From assembly GCA_963693315.1 (NCBI GenBank), contig OY856188.1:193388322-193452321 (forward strand): a stretch of 64,000 nucleotides of DNA, given 5' to 3'. This document shows, piece after piece, positions 11,151 through 25,822 of this stretch (positions are counted from its first letter, which is position 1; the number at the start of each line of letters is the position of its first letter). Both the position numbers and the translations under genes were made by a program. Below the pieces are notes generated by a model. The model saw only the letters and a list, made by a program, of their open reading frames with translations. It was not told where the DNA came from and searched no databases. Origin of the DNA: Diogma glabrata. Its lineage: Eukaryota; Arthropoda; Insecta; Diptera; Cylindrotomidae.

Positions 11151-11910
11151 CTGATGAGAATGATAAACTTTTTTAAAGTTTAAAATTTTCTCATTGGTTC
11201 GAAACTAGATCGGTCGAAAATTGTATGGATTGCAAAAAGTTTCATAATTTGCAGCATAATTTTTTAGATTCAGTTCTTATATGTTTAGTTGTTCAGGTAT
11301 TTCTTATTTAGCGTATGGCTAATGCATAATATTGGAATAATTAATATAAGCGTTGTTGAGGGGCTGTTATACTTACAGGGCAATCGTTTGGTTTTTGAAG
11401 ATTTATGGTTAAACTCAACACAAATAGTTCAATTTAAATAATTTTTATTTTAAGAATTTGTAACATAAAATTGTGCAATCAATACAATATTTTAACAATA
11501 AAATACTTTATTTTGAGGATAATTTCTATTATATAATTATGTTAAATTATTATATGACTAAAAAATATATAATGCAATTTTTATTATTATGTTCTGCAAA
11601 ATTATCCAATGAGGATAATAACATTTCTGTTATCATTCATACATTTATTTTTGGAATTACTGGTAGTTATGGTAGAAAGGTATAATATAAGCACCCTTTG
11701 CTTTACCTGCTTACATCTAATTTGACAACATCCTACAAATTTTATAATAGCAATTGATGACACAACTATTTTCATTTACAAAATAATAAACCAAACAAAG
11801 AACGAAAAATAAAAATCTAGAATCTAGTACTGCTGCTCTTTATAATAATAACGAAAAAGTATCACAAGTAAATTTAAAAGAATAAAAGAACGAAACCATA
11901 CAAAATAAAA
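11151..11910. other. AT-rich region downstream of PDXDC1
   Basis: No coding sequence is supported. On the minus strand this is the 3' flank of PDXDC1. An AATAAA word (TTTATT on the plus strand, about 11643) could be its poly(A) signal, roughly 265 bases past the stop codon. That is only a guess from position. Confidence 0.3.
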
Positions 11911-14606
11911 TTAGTGATTGCCATTTCCATCCAAAACTGTTGAATTTGCACTACTTTGACTAACTGTTCTCGAATGCCCACTAACTGATGTTTGTACCAA
12001 TGGGGTTGGTTGACTTTTATTTCCTGGTAATTGACTAGATCCACCACTCATCTGCATATGGTATTTATATATATTTTCTGTACTTTCAACGACACCCTGT
12101 GTTAAATTCAAACTACGTCCTTTTATTCCGCTTTCTTTTTGTGGCGGTGACCACCAATTAACAAAATTTCCTACAACCGGAACATGTCGTAAAATTCCCT
12201 CTTGCCATAATTTCTCCTCACTTTCACGTTGAAGATCTGCTGTTACTGTTTCGATTCCCTTTTTCACAATTTCCGTCATGGAATCAAGAACTTTAGAATT
12301 TTCTTGAACTTTACGACCAACGGATATAACTAAATCAAGCAATTCTTCAACATCCGTTTCTTCTGTTACCATTCCAAAACGGACGCATATTAGTCCATCA
12401 ACTCCTTCACCCAATGAAAATGCTGTATCTGTTGAGCGAAGCGTTTCAACTAAATCTGTATTTAATTTATTTAATTCTGTTTTAGCTTGATCGGTTAAAA
12501 GTGTTTCCCAACCATCAGGAACAAAACGTACACCACCTAATCCCGCCCATTCTGTTAATGGAACTAATCGTAAGACATCGCTTTTTTCAACTAATTTAAT
12601 TAATGTTGCTTTATGACGAATAGTTGCCTTCAGTATTTCTGATTGATTTTCTAACGATTCGGCAAATTGTTTTAAATTATCAACGGTTGGTACTGATTCA
12701 CCTAATCGCAATTCAAAAGGACAATAACGTATGAATGACCCATAGAGTTGATGTTCATCTATTTCCATAACCATTTGTGGATGATCTCTTATCAAAATTT
12801 GTCCCAGCCAAGAATTCAATTTATCAAAATATTTGGCGTTTGCCACTTTTTCTATTGTTTTATTAATAACAGATTGTCCGTCATAACTTTCATTATCTGT
12901 TTGTTCTTTTATAAAATTTCCATCGAATTGAAATGATACTACGCTAATAGCTGTTTCGAATAATAAACCAGGATTTAGTGGTTTATTCACAATGTCTGCA
13001 ATTGATGGTAGGCCGTTAGCACCATCATGATTAACACCCCCTGGTACTTTACTTAAAATACGTATTCCATGCATTTTGGATACAATTTCAAAAACAACAC
13101 GACACGATTCAAACGCTAAGGCTATGCGTTCGGCGATTGTTTCACGTCCTAATGCTTGCAGAGTTGCCCATAATGTTAGTGATGACAGTCGCCTTGATTT
13201 GATTGGATCGGTTTCGAATACTGATAAGGCTATGTTTTGTATACGTCGATGAAGAAGCTGCAAAACAAATAACAATTGAAGTTGAACTCTTGTTTTATAT
13301 AATTAAAACATAATTTACCACAACTGGAAGACTTGGAATGCCCAACCAGCTTCCTAGGGAGAGTGACATAGAATCAGCAATTGATATTGTCTAAATTTTG
13401 AAGAAATAAAAATAAATTTTTTGTCAAATTTAAATCAATATTTGTTTACATCTCCGATTCCTTGACACAATGCAAGAGCTGCCAATCCATGTCCCCGACA
13501 GTGCAGCCATATACTACTTGTCTTGCAAATATCATGTAAACGACTAACATTATCAACAAAACCACAGTCTGTTGAACTGATATCAGCAATCACAAAAAGT
13601 GGCGTTCGATTTGATGCAATATCAGATGAAATAATTTTCTGTAAGGCAGAATTATCTATTGTACCTTGAATCGCCCCAATTGGTGTACTACATGGAACTA
13701 AACGTATAGAATCTAATGGAAGACCTAATTGACGACAAGCGTACTGTAATCCAATAGCTGAGCTATGTTCCGATATATAAAGACATGGTTTTGCTAAAGC
13801 TTGTACACCACCTTCTAAATATCCTGGACATCGTGATACAATTGCTAATCTAAAATAAATAAATTTAAGAAATACAAGTTTTATCTGAGATTTATTAAAA
13901 TTGCTATAATAAAAAAGAATTACCTAACGGCTCGTAAAATGCATTCAATTTTATCGCTGTGGTAACTAGCGGAGCAATCAATAAATCGAAATATATGACT
14001 TAACCAACGATTCGTATCCGTCAAAATTTTTGATGTGATTTTAGCTAAATGGTCACGATCTAAATTACTTAAATATGCAACAATACTATTTGATATTAAT
14101 GCTAAATTTGAAATTTCATCGAGTGGAGGTAAAATAAATTCAGATGGTTCATCATCGTCTGATTGTTCAGAATCAGAATGTGAATTAATTATAAGTGTTT
14201 CTAAATTCGTTAAAACTTCGGATGGTCGTTTTCTTTCAGAATTCAAAAATCCTGGAGTTGAATATATTAAATTATTCCCAGTAGCATCTGATGTTGGATC
14301 TCCAGTTAAATGTGATACTTTTAAATTTTCTAAACGATGAACAATTTTAGTGGCTTGAATCTCTAAATTTGCTAATCCTGAACGTATCTGAAATAAAATG
14401 TAGAAAAAAAAACGTTGCTATTTATTGACACGTAAACTTTAATGATAAGAGAATAAAACATTAATTTTATATGCAATACGAAATGATAAATTAATATTTG
14501 TTGTTGTTGGTATACTCACATTTGAGGCTGGAATTTCGATTTCTTCCGATTTTTGTTCTTGTTCTTTATTAAGTATAGTTTCGGGTAAAATAACTTCGTT
14601 TGACAT
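11911..14606 (-). CDS. PDXDC1: PDXDC1, PLP-dependent decarboxylase domain protein (five exons)
   Basis: Exons: 14606-14520, 14387-13924, 13849-13450, 13390-13319 and 13257-11911, with stop TAA at 11911-11913. All four introns are GT-AG and every junction keeps frame, giving 789 residues, close to the roughly 788 of the human protein. The N-terminus (MSNEVILPET) is acidic and disordered. Residues about 140-182 match the family block (IVAYLSNLDRDHLAKITSKI). Residues about 298-340 hold the region where group II decarboxylases bind PLP. The C-terminus has the conserved GILRHVPVVGNFVNWWSPP and a Ser-rich tail. Where the superfamily has HVDAA this protein has HCRGH (Arg302 for Asp), and where it has the Schiff-base Lys before Trp it has Ser331 (LGSWLGIP). 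It may therefore lack decarboxylase chemistry, as the human paralogue also seems to. The start is the first ATG and has no nearby competitor. Confidence 0.92.
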
Positions 14607-15379
14607 TTTAATATGTTTTTTTTACTTTTAAGACACAGTTAATTTTATTTTCTTAATTAAATTTTGTCATAACGATATAAAATATTTTACGGTACTTTTT
14701 TTGACAACTAAAACAAAAAATTCCACCTCATCTGTCAATTGTTTTTCGAGTCTTTAATATTTCGAGCAGTTGTTTTATATGAAGTTAGCTATGATTAAAA
14801 CAAATTTGAAAGTTTCACAAAGATATTCGTTACCTTAAGATGAATGAGATTAGTATAATACAGAATAGCATGTTTGTTATTTATTCGGTAAATGTAGGTA
14901 AACATTTATTTGTATAAGATAATGTGATAAAGTGTAATATTTTCCCTTTTTAGTAGAATTAAAATCCTAAATAAATGTTTGTCTTGAATTCTTGTCTTAT
15001 TCCTTTCTAATTTTAATAGATAGATAAGGAGAGTATTTAAAATATACGTTTGCGTTTTTAAGACTCATTTTTAAATTGATTTATGTATAATAAATGTAAA
15101 GATATTTACAGAAAGGAATCTCAGTTGCAGGAAGAAAAGAAAGGATATTGTGAACAATGACTTTCTTTTGTAGAATTGCCTGTAAAAGAAATAAGTTATT
15201 AAAAATCTATCAAAAACATGAGAATCGATTATCGTTTAGGTGCACAATACGTGAATGTTAAACCAAATAAATTAAGTTGAGTAAAGTTGAGTTGAGTATT
15301 CCAGACAAAGATATCGTGACCTCTTAGAGTTCTAGTAAGAATAGGTCTTTAATACCATCTGTTTGTCTTCAGCAGGAGC
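14607..15379. other. Upstream region of PDXDC1
   Basis: AT-rich, with no open frame supported. It should contain the PDXDC1 promoter and 5' UTR, but I see no TATA box or initiator I would defend. Confidence 0.3.
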
Positions 15380-15790
15380 ATGAAAATTGACAATTGTTGT
15401 ATTAAAATTTTGAGTGTGGATTCTTTGTGTGCATATCCGGTATAGCCAGACCGCAATAGTAAAGAGTGTATCAATTTGTTGTTTCATGGATTCCACTTCC
15501 TATCCATCTTGGTTCTTGTAGTGCAACTATTTCCAGTTTGTAGCTATCGGCTTGGATTGATTTTGAGATCTCCTGGTCCTCTAAGGCTTTCCATTTCCCA
15601 GGTTTCCGTTTACCAGGTTCCCCAGGAACAGAATTGCCTAAGTCGTTTATATAATGAGTGCGATATAAGCAGAGCCCAGTGTACAGAGTTCAAAACAAAT
15701 TGCTTTTTACGGAAATAGGAGGGTTATTTCTTTGCCCAACCCAAATATTCGGGAGGGGATCCGTTCTGATCTTGAGGTTTTCAGAGAAAC
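15380..15790 (-). pseudogene. RTE-like endonuclease remnant
   Basis: The minus-strand translation includes PGKWKALEDQEI, KLEIVALQEPRWIGSG and YTLYYCG in that order. These match the start of the RTE/BovB-type endonuclease often annotated as craniofacial development protein 2-like (NVR..L..PGK...L...L......VALQE.RW.G.G....YTLYYSG). Stops and a frameshift are present. The remainder of the element is not here. Confidence 0.6.
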
Positions 15791-16185
15791 TTTTTTGCAC
15801 GTTTATTTAGCGAGTCCCTTAGGCAGCACATTGTCAGTCGCATGTATATTAAACTGATATTTACATAGTTTAGTGGATGAAGCTTAGTGAATGATAAACG
15901 CGAAACCGCTAGCTCTATTTTCAGCACAATTCCTGCGAATTTATTGGTCCTAACATTTATTTTTGTGTTTACCTTTCGCATGGTCGCAACTTGAATGTTA
16001 TGTTGTTTCATCAAATGCGGGATTTTGTCAGTCTTCCTTCTATTGTCCCTCCAGTTGAGCTGTAGTAATATCCCGAACGAAGTTGGATCTAAATTTATTG
16101 GTCGAAAATCGTGGCTAATTATGGTGTTGTTGTGCGTTGTTCTGTGTTTGTGGCAATAAGACATAAATGAACCTATGAATGACAA
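15781..16185 (-). pseudogene. Second non-LTR endonuclease N-terminal remnant
   Basis: The 134-residue frame contains ILLQLNWRDNRRKTDKIPHL followed by MKQHNIQVATMRKVNTKINV. This resembles the first endonuclease block of jockey-type elements (LQWNCRG...K.DEI..L....I.V....ET.). The catalytic Glu of the ET motif is changed. It abuts the RTE-like piece on the same strand but comes from another family. No RT was found nearby. Confidence 0.45.
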
Positions 16186-17639
16186 AGAAAAAAATAATAA
16201 ATAATTTACAAAAGAAAAATTTGATACGGAAAGAAAGAAGAAGGAATTGTATCTAGCATTTCACTTGGGTATTTTGACGATAAATTTCGAGGATAATGAT
16301 ATCCTTGAACAAAATGTTAAAAAAAGGTTCAGTATAAAATTTACTTCTATTACTTCGGTTTAATGTACAATTGAAAGATTCGCCGCGCCAGGCTGACTGG
16401 AGTCAGATGGTATAATTAAAATCATCGACACAAGAAAATGTTTACAGTTTTGTTTAAGAAAATGTTGTTATCGTTAGCATTTAGCAATGTTTTCTGAGGA
16501 CACTTGCCGTAAGTTTTCGAATAACATAATTTCAATATCGTGTTACTTTTTGCAAAAATCTTTATTAACGTAAAGTAACAAAAGATTGACATTATGTTAA
16601 TAAAAGTACCAATCGTAAATTGTTTGTTCACTAATCGGTTAAATATTGTATAGTAAAATTCCAGATAAATTATAGCGTTAATCATGAAATCCACATATGT
16701 TGTTACGAAATAATACAACGTATCTTATTCTTACAACAGTGAACATACAGTTACCTTACAATGAATGATTCATTAATTTGAAGTTGTAAATTTAATAAAT
16801 TGTCTTGAACAGAATTTATTAAGAAAAAATATGAATTTTTAGTGTTTGATTATAAAGAATATGAGTTAGTGATGTTGTGTGATTGATAAGAGCAGAGTTA
16901 ATTAACAAAGGGGTATAAAGGCGACAGTTCAATGCGAGTTTGGAACTTTATGGCTGTGATGTAAAGAAAGACGAAACTCTTATTACAGACCAAAATTAGA
17001 AATATTTTAAAATTAGTAACGATCTATTAAAAGCTTTTTATTCTTTACAACTAAAAGCACTTTAAAGCTTCGTTTTTGATTTTATTGGTTTTCTTTATGT
17101 GGCGGACATGCAGGTGTAACCTGACATGTTGATTGCTAAGTCGTTCATGCCATCCTCATGCTTAAGATATGAATGTTTTTTTGTAAAACCCAATAACCTT
17201 GAATGGCCCTGCGGGAGCCAAACACTCCCAAAAAATCGGCATCCTAGATCTTTTCCTACTTCGAATACAATGTTTATTCACATAGCGATGACCTATCAGT
17301 GGTTCCACGTATTCCACGCCATCATCCGGACAACGCTTTTGGCAGCCAACCTTCATAGTAAAAACAACCTCCAATGCTGCTAAAACTGGTGACCGAGACA
17401 GGAACAACTTCACATCTTTAAGTATTATTTAAGTTAGTTCTAATAATAACAATTTTTTAAAAATATTTTTCATTTAGTGTTAAACCCCATATAATTATAT
17501 TACTACTATATTAAATGAATGAAATTATTCCTTTATATATTTTATTATCGGTACAAATACCTTCAATCTATCGATCGGTATTTTTAATGTGCTTATATAA
17601 AGCCTCCCCTACCGAAAATTCTTGCAGGAAAATTATATA
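16186..17639. other. Intergenic, one unrecognised Cys-containing frame
   Basis: Mostly AT-rich. Bases 17162-17413 (minus) keep an open frame of 83 codons with several Cys and a GC content above its surroundings (it includes KVGCQKRCPDDGVEYVEPLI). I recognise no family, see no splice sites or partner exons, and would not call it a gene. Confidence 0.25.
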
Positions 17640-17945
17640 GGAACTTATATGATCATGATCATTTCGTGTAGAGAATTAGGACAAGTAGTTTACAAGATCA
17701 TATAAGATCAAACAAGATTCTTGAATTAATCATTCAGGATATTGTCTATATGATTCTTGCAAGGATCATGTGAGCCATGTACAAATCAAATGCAATTGTT
17801 CTTTCAAGTGTCAGGCATGTTTCTCGGAAGATCCTATACAACACTTGCAAGAGACTTGCATTTTCACGCAGGATCTTTGTTAGTTCATGTAAGATCCTAG
17901 CAAAAATTCCTACCAGAACTTTTGCCAAGATTATGTCATTCTAAC
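17640..17945. repeat. Degenerate GATC/CAAG-rich repeat tract
   Basis: The words CAAGATC, GATCTTG, GATCATG, GATCCT and CTTGCAAG recur about every 20-30 bases in both orientations across 300 bp. This looks like an old minisatellite or the body of a decayed MITE. No clean unit length can be fixed by eye. Confidence 0.4.
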
Positions 17946-18613
17946 AGATATTTCAAATTAATCCAACGGGATTAAAAAGTTTTGCTTAAACTAAATTCGT
18001 CGTTTCCATGAAAAATGAAAATGTATGAATACTTTAACTTAACACCAGTGTTTTTGCATCTTATATAAATAAGAATCATTGAAATAAAATTCATTGCATC
18101 AAATCCTATCTGAAGCATGTCAAATTTTTCTTAAATTATACAGAGATCTTTTATTCATTCCATTTATTGTTTTTCAGAAATGTTGACGGCAAATTGCAGA
18201 GGGTTTATTTAATTTAATCGGAAATTTGACTATTTATTAATTTTGCTCTAAAATTGGTTTAGTATAAATTAAATTAATCAAATTAGAACTAAGGACTTCG
18301 AAAATATTCACAAAAACCTGTAGTAGTACTTACATAGTTTTTCTCACGATAACCACTTTAAATGTTTTCGTTATCTCTGCGATACAAATTAAATTTTAAA
18401 TGTTTTAGTCCAGTCATTGAACAGAAAATACAGCGAAAACAAAACCAATATGAACATAACAAAACCGATGGAAAAATCCCCTAAATAATGTTAAAACCAG
18501 TATAATTTATCTTCAGGTAAAAATCATCAACACCAAAACCACATTTTAAAAATCATCAAATCATAACCGAAATCACATTATCAAAATAATCAAGCCAAAC
18601 CGAATTCTAAAAA
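17946..18613. other. AT-rich intergenic
   Basis: No coding frame, repeat or RNA gene is seen. Confidence 0.4.
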
Positions 18614-18731
18614 GATTAGTAATCAAACCTCGGTAGAAAGTTTCATATCCGTCTTCCCATTGAGTCCCATTGAGTTGATGTACTTCGCGCTACGCGCAAA
18701 TGAAACAGTTTCTAACTGACCATTACTAATT
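18614..18731. repeat. Palindrome P1 with GC-rich core
   Basis: The arms GATTAGTAATC...GAAAGTTTCAT and ATGAAACAGTTTC...ATTACTAATT are imperfect complements. The centre contains CGCGCTACGCGC. Its arms bear no resemblance to those of P2-P5, but the 8-mer CGCTACGC is shared. Confidence 0.7.
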
Positions 18732-19380
18732 GACGCCACATTTTTTCACAAACAGTGGAATCGTTTGTTTTCAAATATTGTAATTTTTAATAAATTGTCT
18801 GACAAAAACCAAAACAATAACTTTTAAATTAAATCAATAATTTAAAAAAATTAATTATTGTGCAAATGAAACCACAAACAATCATTAGTTGTTATATATT
18901 ATTTATTTGTATATCAAGAAAAATCTAAAACCCAACCATTAAAAATAATTCATACTTTTGCAGTCCTGTATACAATCACAAATGTCCATTTATTCCAATA
19001 AACTAAAATAATAATCAAATTAATAAACAACAAACAACCATAAACCTAAATTTTTATTCTGTAAATAATTTTATCCACGACTACTAAAGAATATATACTT
19101 TCCATGCGTATATCTTTCATTGTAATTGTATTCAATCCTTGCTATATATCAAATTCTTTTTTATTTATTTCATTCCATTTTATTTATTCAAAATTCCCTA
19201 ACAAATGAAAAACTTGATTTGTTGGTATAGTAATATAAACAAAATAAAACAAGAACAATACATATAAAATAAACAAACATGTTTTGTTTTGTTTTATATT
19301 TCATAGATTTATTTCAATATGGCGATATAAACTTTTACAGGAAAACTTGAATGAAATTATTTGAAATATTTGTAGTCGTG
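18732..19380. other. AT-rich intergenic
   Basis: No feature is supported. Confidence 0.4.
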
Positions 19381-19528
19381 GATAAAATAGTATCTTGTAT
19401 TCGCTTAGGATGAAGGCAATTTTTCATTCGGATGATTCCCTCCACTCGCTACGCTCGTTTCGGGAAACTTCATCCTCGTGAAGAATTGCCTTCATTCTAA
19501 GCTCATACAAGAATCTACTATTCTATTT
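19381..19528. repeat. Palindrome P2 with GC-rich core
   Basis: The arms (TTGTATTCGCTTAGGATGAA and its near-complement TTCATTCTAAGCTCATACAA) extend about 60 bp each around CCACTCGCTACGCTCG. Mismatches are scattered rather than clustered. Confidence 0.75.
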
Positions 19529-22334
<2,806 letters not shown>

Positions 22335-22468
22335 AGTATATTACATATCTAGAGTTGTAAATAGCATTTACATGCGAGGGAAAATATTGCGCACGAGACG
22401 CGTAGCGTCGAGTGCAGTATCTTCACGAGCATGGAAAATGCTTTACAACTCGAGATTTGTTATATACT
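22335..22468. repeat. Palindrome P3 with GC-rich core
   Basis: The left arm has AGAGTTGTAAATAGCATTTA and the right arm has its near-complement AAATGCTTTACAACTCGAG. The core GAGACGCGTAGCGTCGAG contains the complement of CGCTACGC. Confidence 0.75.
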
Positions 22469-22577
22469 TTTTCTACGACTTTGTTTTAATGCCCAAACGC
22501 ATATAATTACTTGAAAAAGTGAACTACTAATTATAAATTAAATGCAAATAGTTTACAAATTGTGGTAGGCTTTGCAT

Positions 22578-22660
22578 GCGTGCGGTAATATATATATGAA
22601 AATCCATTACCGCACGCTTTTTTTTACTTACCGTACGCTTTTTTTTACTTACCGCACGCT
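22578..22660. repeat. 21-bp tandem repeat with an inverted copy
   Basis: GCGTGCGGTAAT (22578-22589) is the exact complement of ATTACCGCACGC (22606-22617). From 22609 a 21-bp unit, ACCGCACGC followed by T8 and ACTT, runs in two full copies and a third start (22609, 22630, 22651), with one C-to-T change in the second unit. Confidence 0.85.
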
Positions 22661-23699
22661 ATTTGAAATAATCAATTTACATGTCATGGATAGTGTGATG
22701 TAATTTATAATTTACTGTGATAGGAGTAGAAAAAATATTATAATGGTAGGGTGGATATTCAGGGATTTCGAATTACGCTAATAATACCATCGTAATTAAT
22801 TGTTACATCTAAAGGTATAATAATTTTTTTTAATTAATGTAAGAAATGTATCAAACAAAAATTAAATATAAATTTAAACAGAAATCAAAATTTAACGTTT
22901 TATTTTTAATATTTATTATGATATTTATTATTCTATGTATTCTTATTATGTCTACTTTATAATGCTATACTATACTAAATTCCCGTTTATGGTTTTTTGC
23001 AAGGCTTTTATGCTTCCAATTATGTATTCGAACAAGCATTTATTGTTACTGTTTACAAATGGAAGTCTTAGAGTCTTAGACTAATTTGAATAATTGTTTT
23101 TATTATAAAGAAAACTATGAAGAAATATGTATATTTATTAAAGGTTACACGATTGTCACAAAAGAAAAATAAATGAAATCAGAAAATTTTCTTTTAATAT
23201 TATTCCTAAAGTTAGGTTGAGTATTGTTGTTATAGTATATGAAATGAAGTAAGCAATATTAAAGGCAAAGTCTTAGATTTGAAAAAAAAGAGATGTATCA
23301 TCCAACGCTCAAAGAAGATTTCTAGTCATGGTGAAGGATTACATCATTATAAACCTTAAATTAGAATAATAGTACAAAAGTGTGAACCGGTTGGTTGCAA
23401 GGTTGATTTTTGGAAGATAATTTTCAATTTAAAAATTATTATTTTTATTGCGATTCAAATTGCTCTATATACAACTGAAATTTAATTGTTGTAAATACAC
23501 ATGAAATTTTAAATCATATATAATTTCTGATACAATTAAATAGGGCAAATAGGACCTTTTCCATTGAAATTTGATTCCAAGGATCTGATGGAGAAAGAGT
23601 CTGTGAAACTTCTATGAGTTGAGGTTGAAAATAATATGAAGTGAAATTCCCAAGCCTAGCGAAGAGCACTGTCCAAAAATTTTGATTTTTAGGACGATA
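22661..23699. other. AT-rich intergenic
   Basis: No coding frame or repeat is supported. Confidence 0.4.
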
Positions 23700-24205
23700 T
23701 CTTTATTTTTTCAACAGTGAACAGCTTCTTTTAATATACAGATCTTTTACACGTCCCTGCATGGAATATTGTTCTCACATATAGGGTGGAGCATACTTAT
23801 GTATAGTTTAAAGTATCTTGATTCTGTGCAGTGGAGAGCAGTTAAATAAATTGGTAACTCAAATCTTACTAATGACCTTGATTCTTTGCAGCATAGAAGA
23901 AATGTTGCTGAGTTGACTATTTTCTACAAATATATCATGGATGAACGGGTTTCTGTAAAGATCAAATTGATTTGACCTAAGTCTCCAAACCTATCGCGTC
24001 ATACCAGAGCATCGGTAGCTGCCCATCCTTTTACGGTTCAAATAATTAGATGTAGAACTGTAGCCTTCCAGCGCGACTTTTTCAACAGAGCCTCTCATCT
24101 CTGGAATTGGTTACCTTCGTGGGGTTTCCCTGATAACTTTAATCCTAGAAGTTCAAAATTCCTTAAAGTTCAAATTCGGGGTTCATAAATTTCTCAAAGA
24201 AACCT
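23700..24205 (+). pseudogene. Non-LTR RT C-terminal remnant (plus strand)
   Basis: Across three frames the plus strand reads IYRSFTRPCMEYCSHIWGGA, then an LDSLQHRRNVAELTIFYKY-like stretch, then RHTRASVAAHPFTVQIIRCR, TVAFQRDFFNRASHLWNWLP and FPDNFNP. This is the thumb and tail of a widespread arthropod non-LTR RT (RP.MEYCSH.W, HRR.VA.L, AAHPF, RT..F..SF..R....WN.LP). Frameshifts break it several times. The same family tail appears on the minus strand at 26465-26742. Confidence 0.65.
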
Positions 24206-24260
24206 AATTCTCAATCGATCCTAATCCCTAGTTGGCATGGTATCTTCGGCTATTCACAGA

Positions 24261-24283
24261 CTCTCTCTCTCTCTCTCTCTCTC
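24261..24283. repeat. (CT)n microsatellite
   Basis: A run of 11-12 CT units beside the RTE-like fragment. Confidence 0.95.
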
Positions 24284-24309
24284 GATTTTGCCGTCTGTGC
24301 AATCAGCTT

Positions 24310-24775
24310 CCAATCATCTCGGTCCATGACCCCAGTTTCGACATCCTATATCACGAAGGTCTTGGATGATATCATTACGCCAGCGTTGTCTAGGTCTTCC
24401 TCTTCCTTCCGAGCCCTTTCTACATGACCGAACCATCTAATCCGGTTCGATTTAATGAATCCGATTACATCGCAGCCTCCAAGAAGCTGTCTAATTTCAT
24501 GATTCATTCGGATTCTATACTGATTTTCAGCAACTTTACATGGACCATAAATTGTTCGTATGACCTTCCTCTCGAATGTTGACAAAATTCTACAATCGGA
24601 GGAAGTCAGTGTCCAGCTTTCACTTCCAAAAATAAGCACAGGTCGGATTAATGCTTTGTCAAGTGTGAGTTTGCACGACTACGAAAGATGTTTTGATCGC
24701 AAAAGTTTTGAGTATGCGTAGAAAACTCTGTATGCGGCAGAGACACGGGCTTTGATATCTGCCTGCTGTAACGAC
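24310..24775 (-). pseudogene. RTE-like RT C-terminal fragment
   Basis: The frame includes KLTLDKALIRPVLIFGSESW, then TFERKVIRTIYGP, a tract with RIRMNHEIRQL, and IRWFGHVERA. These are the late blocks of an RTE-type RT (YG.E.W.L......L..FERKILR.IYGP...., RW.GHV.RM). The upstream RT part lies at 25823-26335 on the same strand. About 1.05 kb of unrelated AT-rich DNA separates them, so the two are likely one element split by an insertion. Confidence 0.7.
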
Positions 24776-25822
24776 GGATTATTTTCAATTTTTACTCTAA
24801 AATAATAGTTTTCAAATTCAATGAAATTAACAACTAATTAATTTTTTCAATTGTAATAAGCGTCGTCCCACTGTACAATGAAATATTTTTTTATTGAAAA
24901 TACAAGTTTGCATAGATGATTTTTTTATTTTTAACAAAACGAGAATTGCTTATTGGAAAATGAAACAGAAAATCGATAATATGATATAAAAACGATCAAA
25001 TTGTTTGGATCGAGTATAATATAATTTTTAAAATCAATTAGTTAGTATAAATTTACGATCAGTAAATTATGTAAATTGAAATAAAATTAAAACTCAGTAA
25101 TGACTGAATCGTCATACAGCTTACTTTTGAGTAGTTTTAACATTGTTAATTATTTTTGAAATGTTGTTTTGAAACTAAAAAGAAAATAAATTTGCTTTTC
25201 ATTTCAATTGTTGTGTTAATGGTGTAAAGTTTTTTTTTATGGTTGTGAATTTAATAAAATGTCAAAACCTCAATTGCATCTATTAGGATATGTAAACGAA
25301 ATATGTTTTACATTGAAGAAATAAAATGTATTTGTTAAGCAAGTGTTATGTTATCAGTTTTGAAAATAAATTTATAATTTTATGATGAACATGAACTTTG
25401 ATGATGACGAAAAACAAAAATTAATTGAAGAAGTTCATGATGTTGTTACCGTACGATATGTTAGACACAAAATTGTCTAATTCTATTTGTAAAAATTAAT
25501 CGTCAAGTCCGTTTATGAAATTTTCGTGCAGTGACTTCATTATGTATTGCTTTTTGTGGAGGAACGGATTAGTTTCTGCTTGATATAATAGAACCTTTAA
25601 TTAACCATCAAGATAAACGAAGACGTAAAATAAAACATGAAGAAGACAACATTGAAGAAATAAACTAATGTAAGCTTTTTATTGAATTTTAATTTATATA
25701 ATTTTTGACTTGTTTTTTTTAACTAAATTATTTTATTTGTGCCAATTGATAAGTTTCCTTACAATTTTTCTGTGATTCATAATATATAAGAGATTTCCAA
25801 GTGTAATTAGTTTGTCGTAGAT
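24776..25822. other. AT-rich insert between RTE-like pieces
   Basis: This block interrupts the RTE-like RT. It contains two short coding-like stretches on the plus strand, 25387-25479 (starts MNFDDDEKQKLIEEVHDVV) and about 25520-25669 (ends IEPLINHQDKRRRKIKHEED). No frame or splice site I can defend joins them. I recognise no family, and they may be fragments of a lost gene or of an unknown element. Confidence 0.3.

Noticed and set aside
15476..15718. 80-codon plus-strand frame with a hydrophobic start like a signal peptide
   Set aside because: The opposite strand here encodes the RTE-like endonuclease remnant, which explains the open frame.
17162..17413. 83-codon Cys-containing minus-strand frame
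   Set aside because: No family recognised, no splice signals and no partner exons. It could be an exon of an unknown gene but is not supported.
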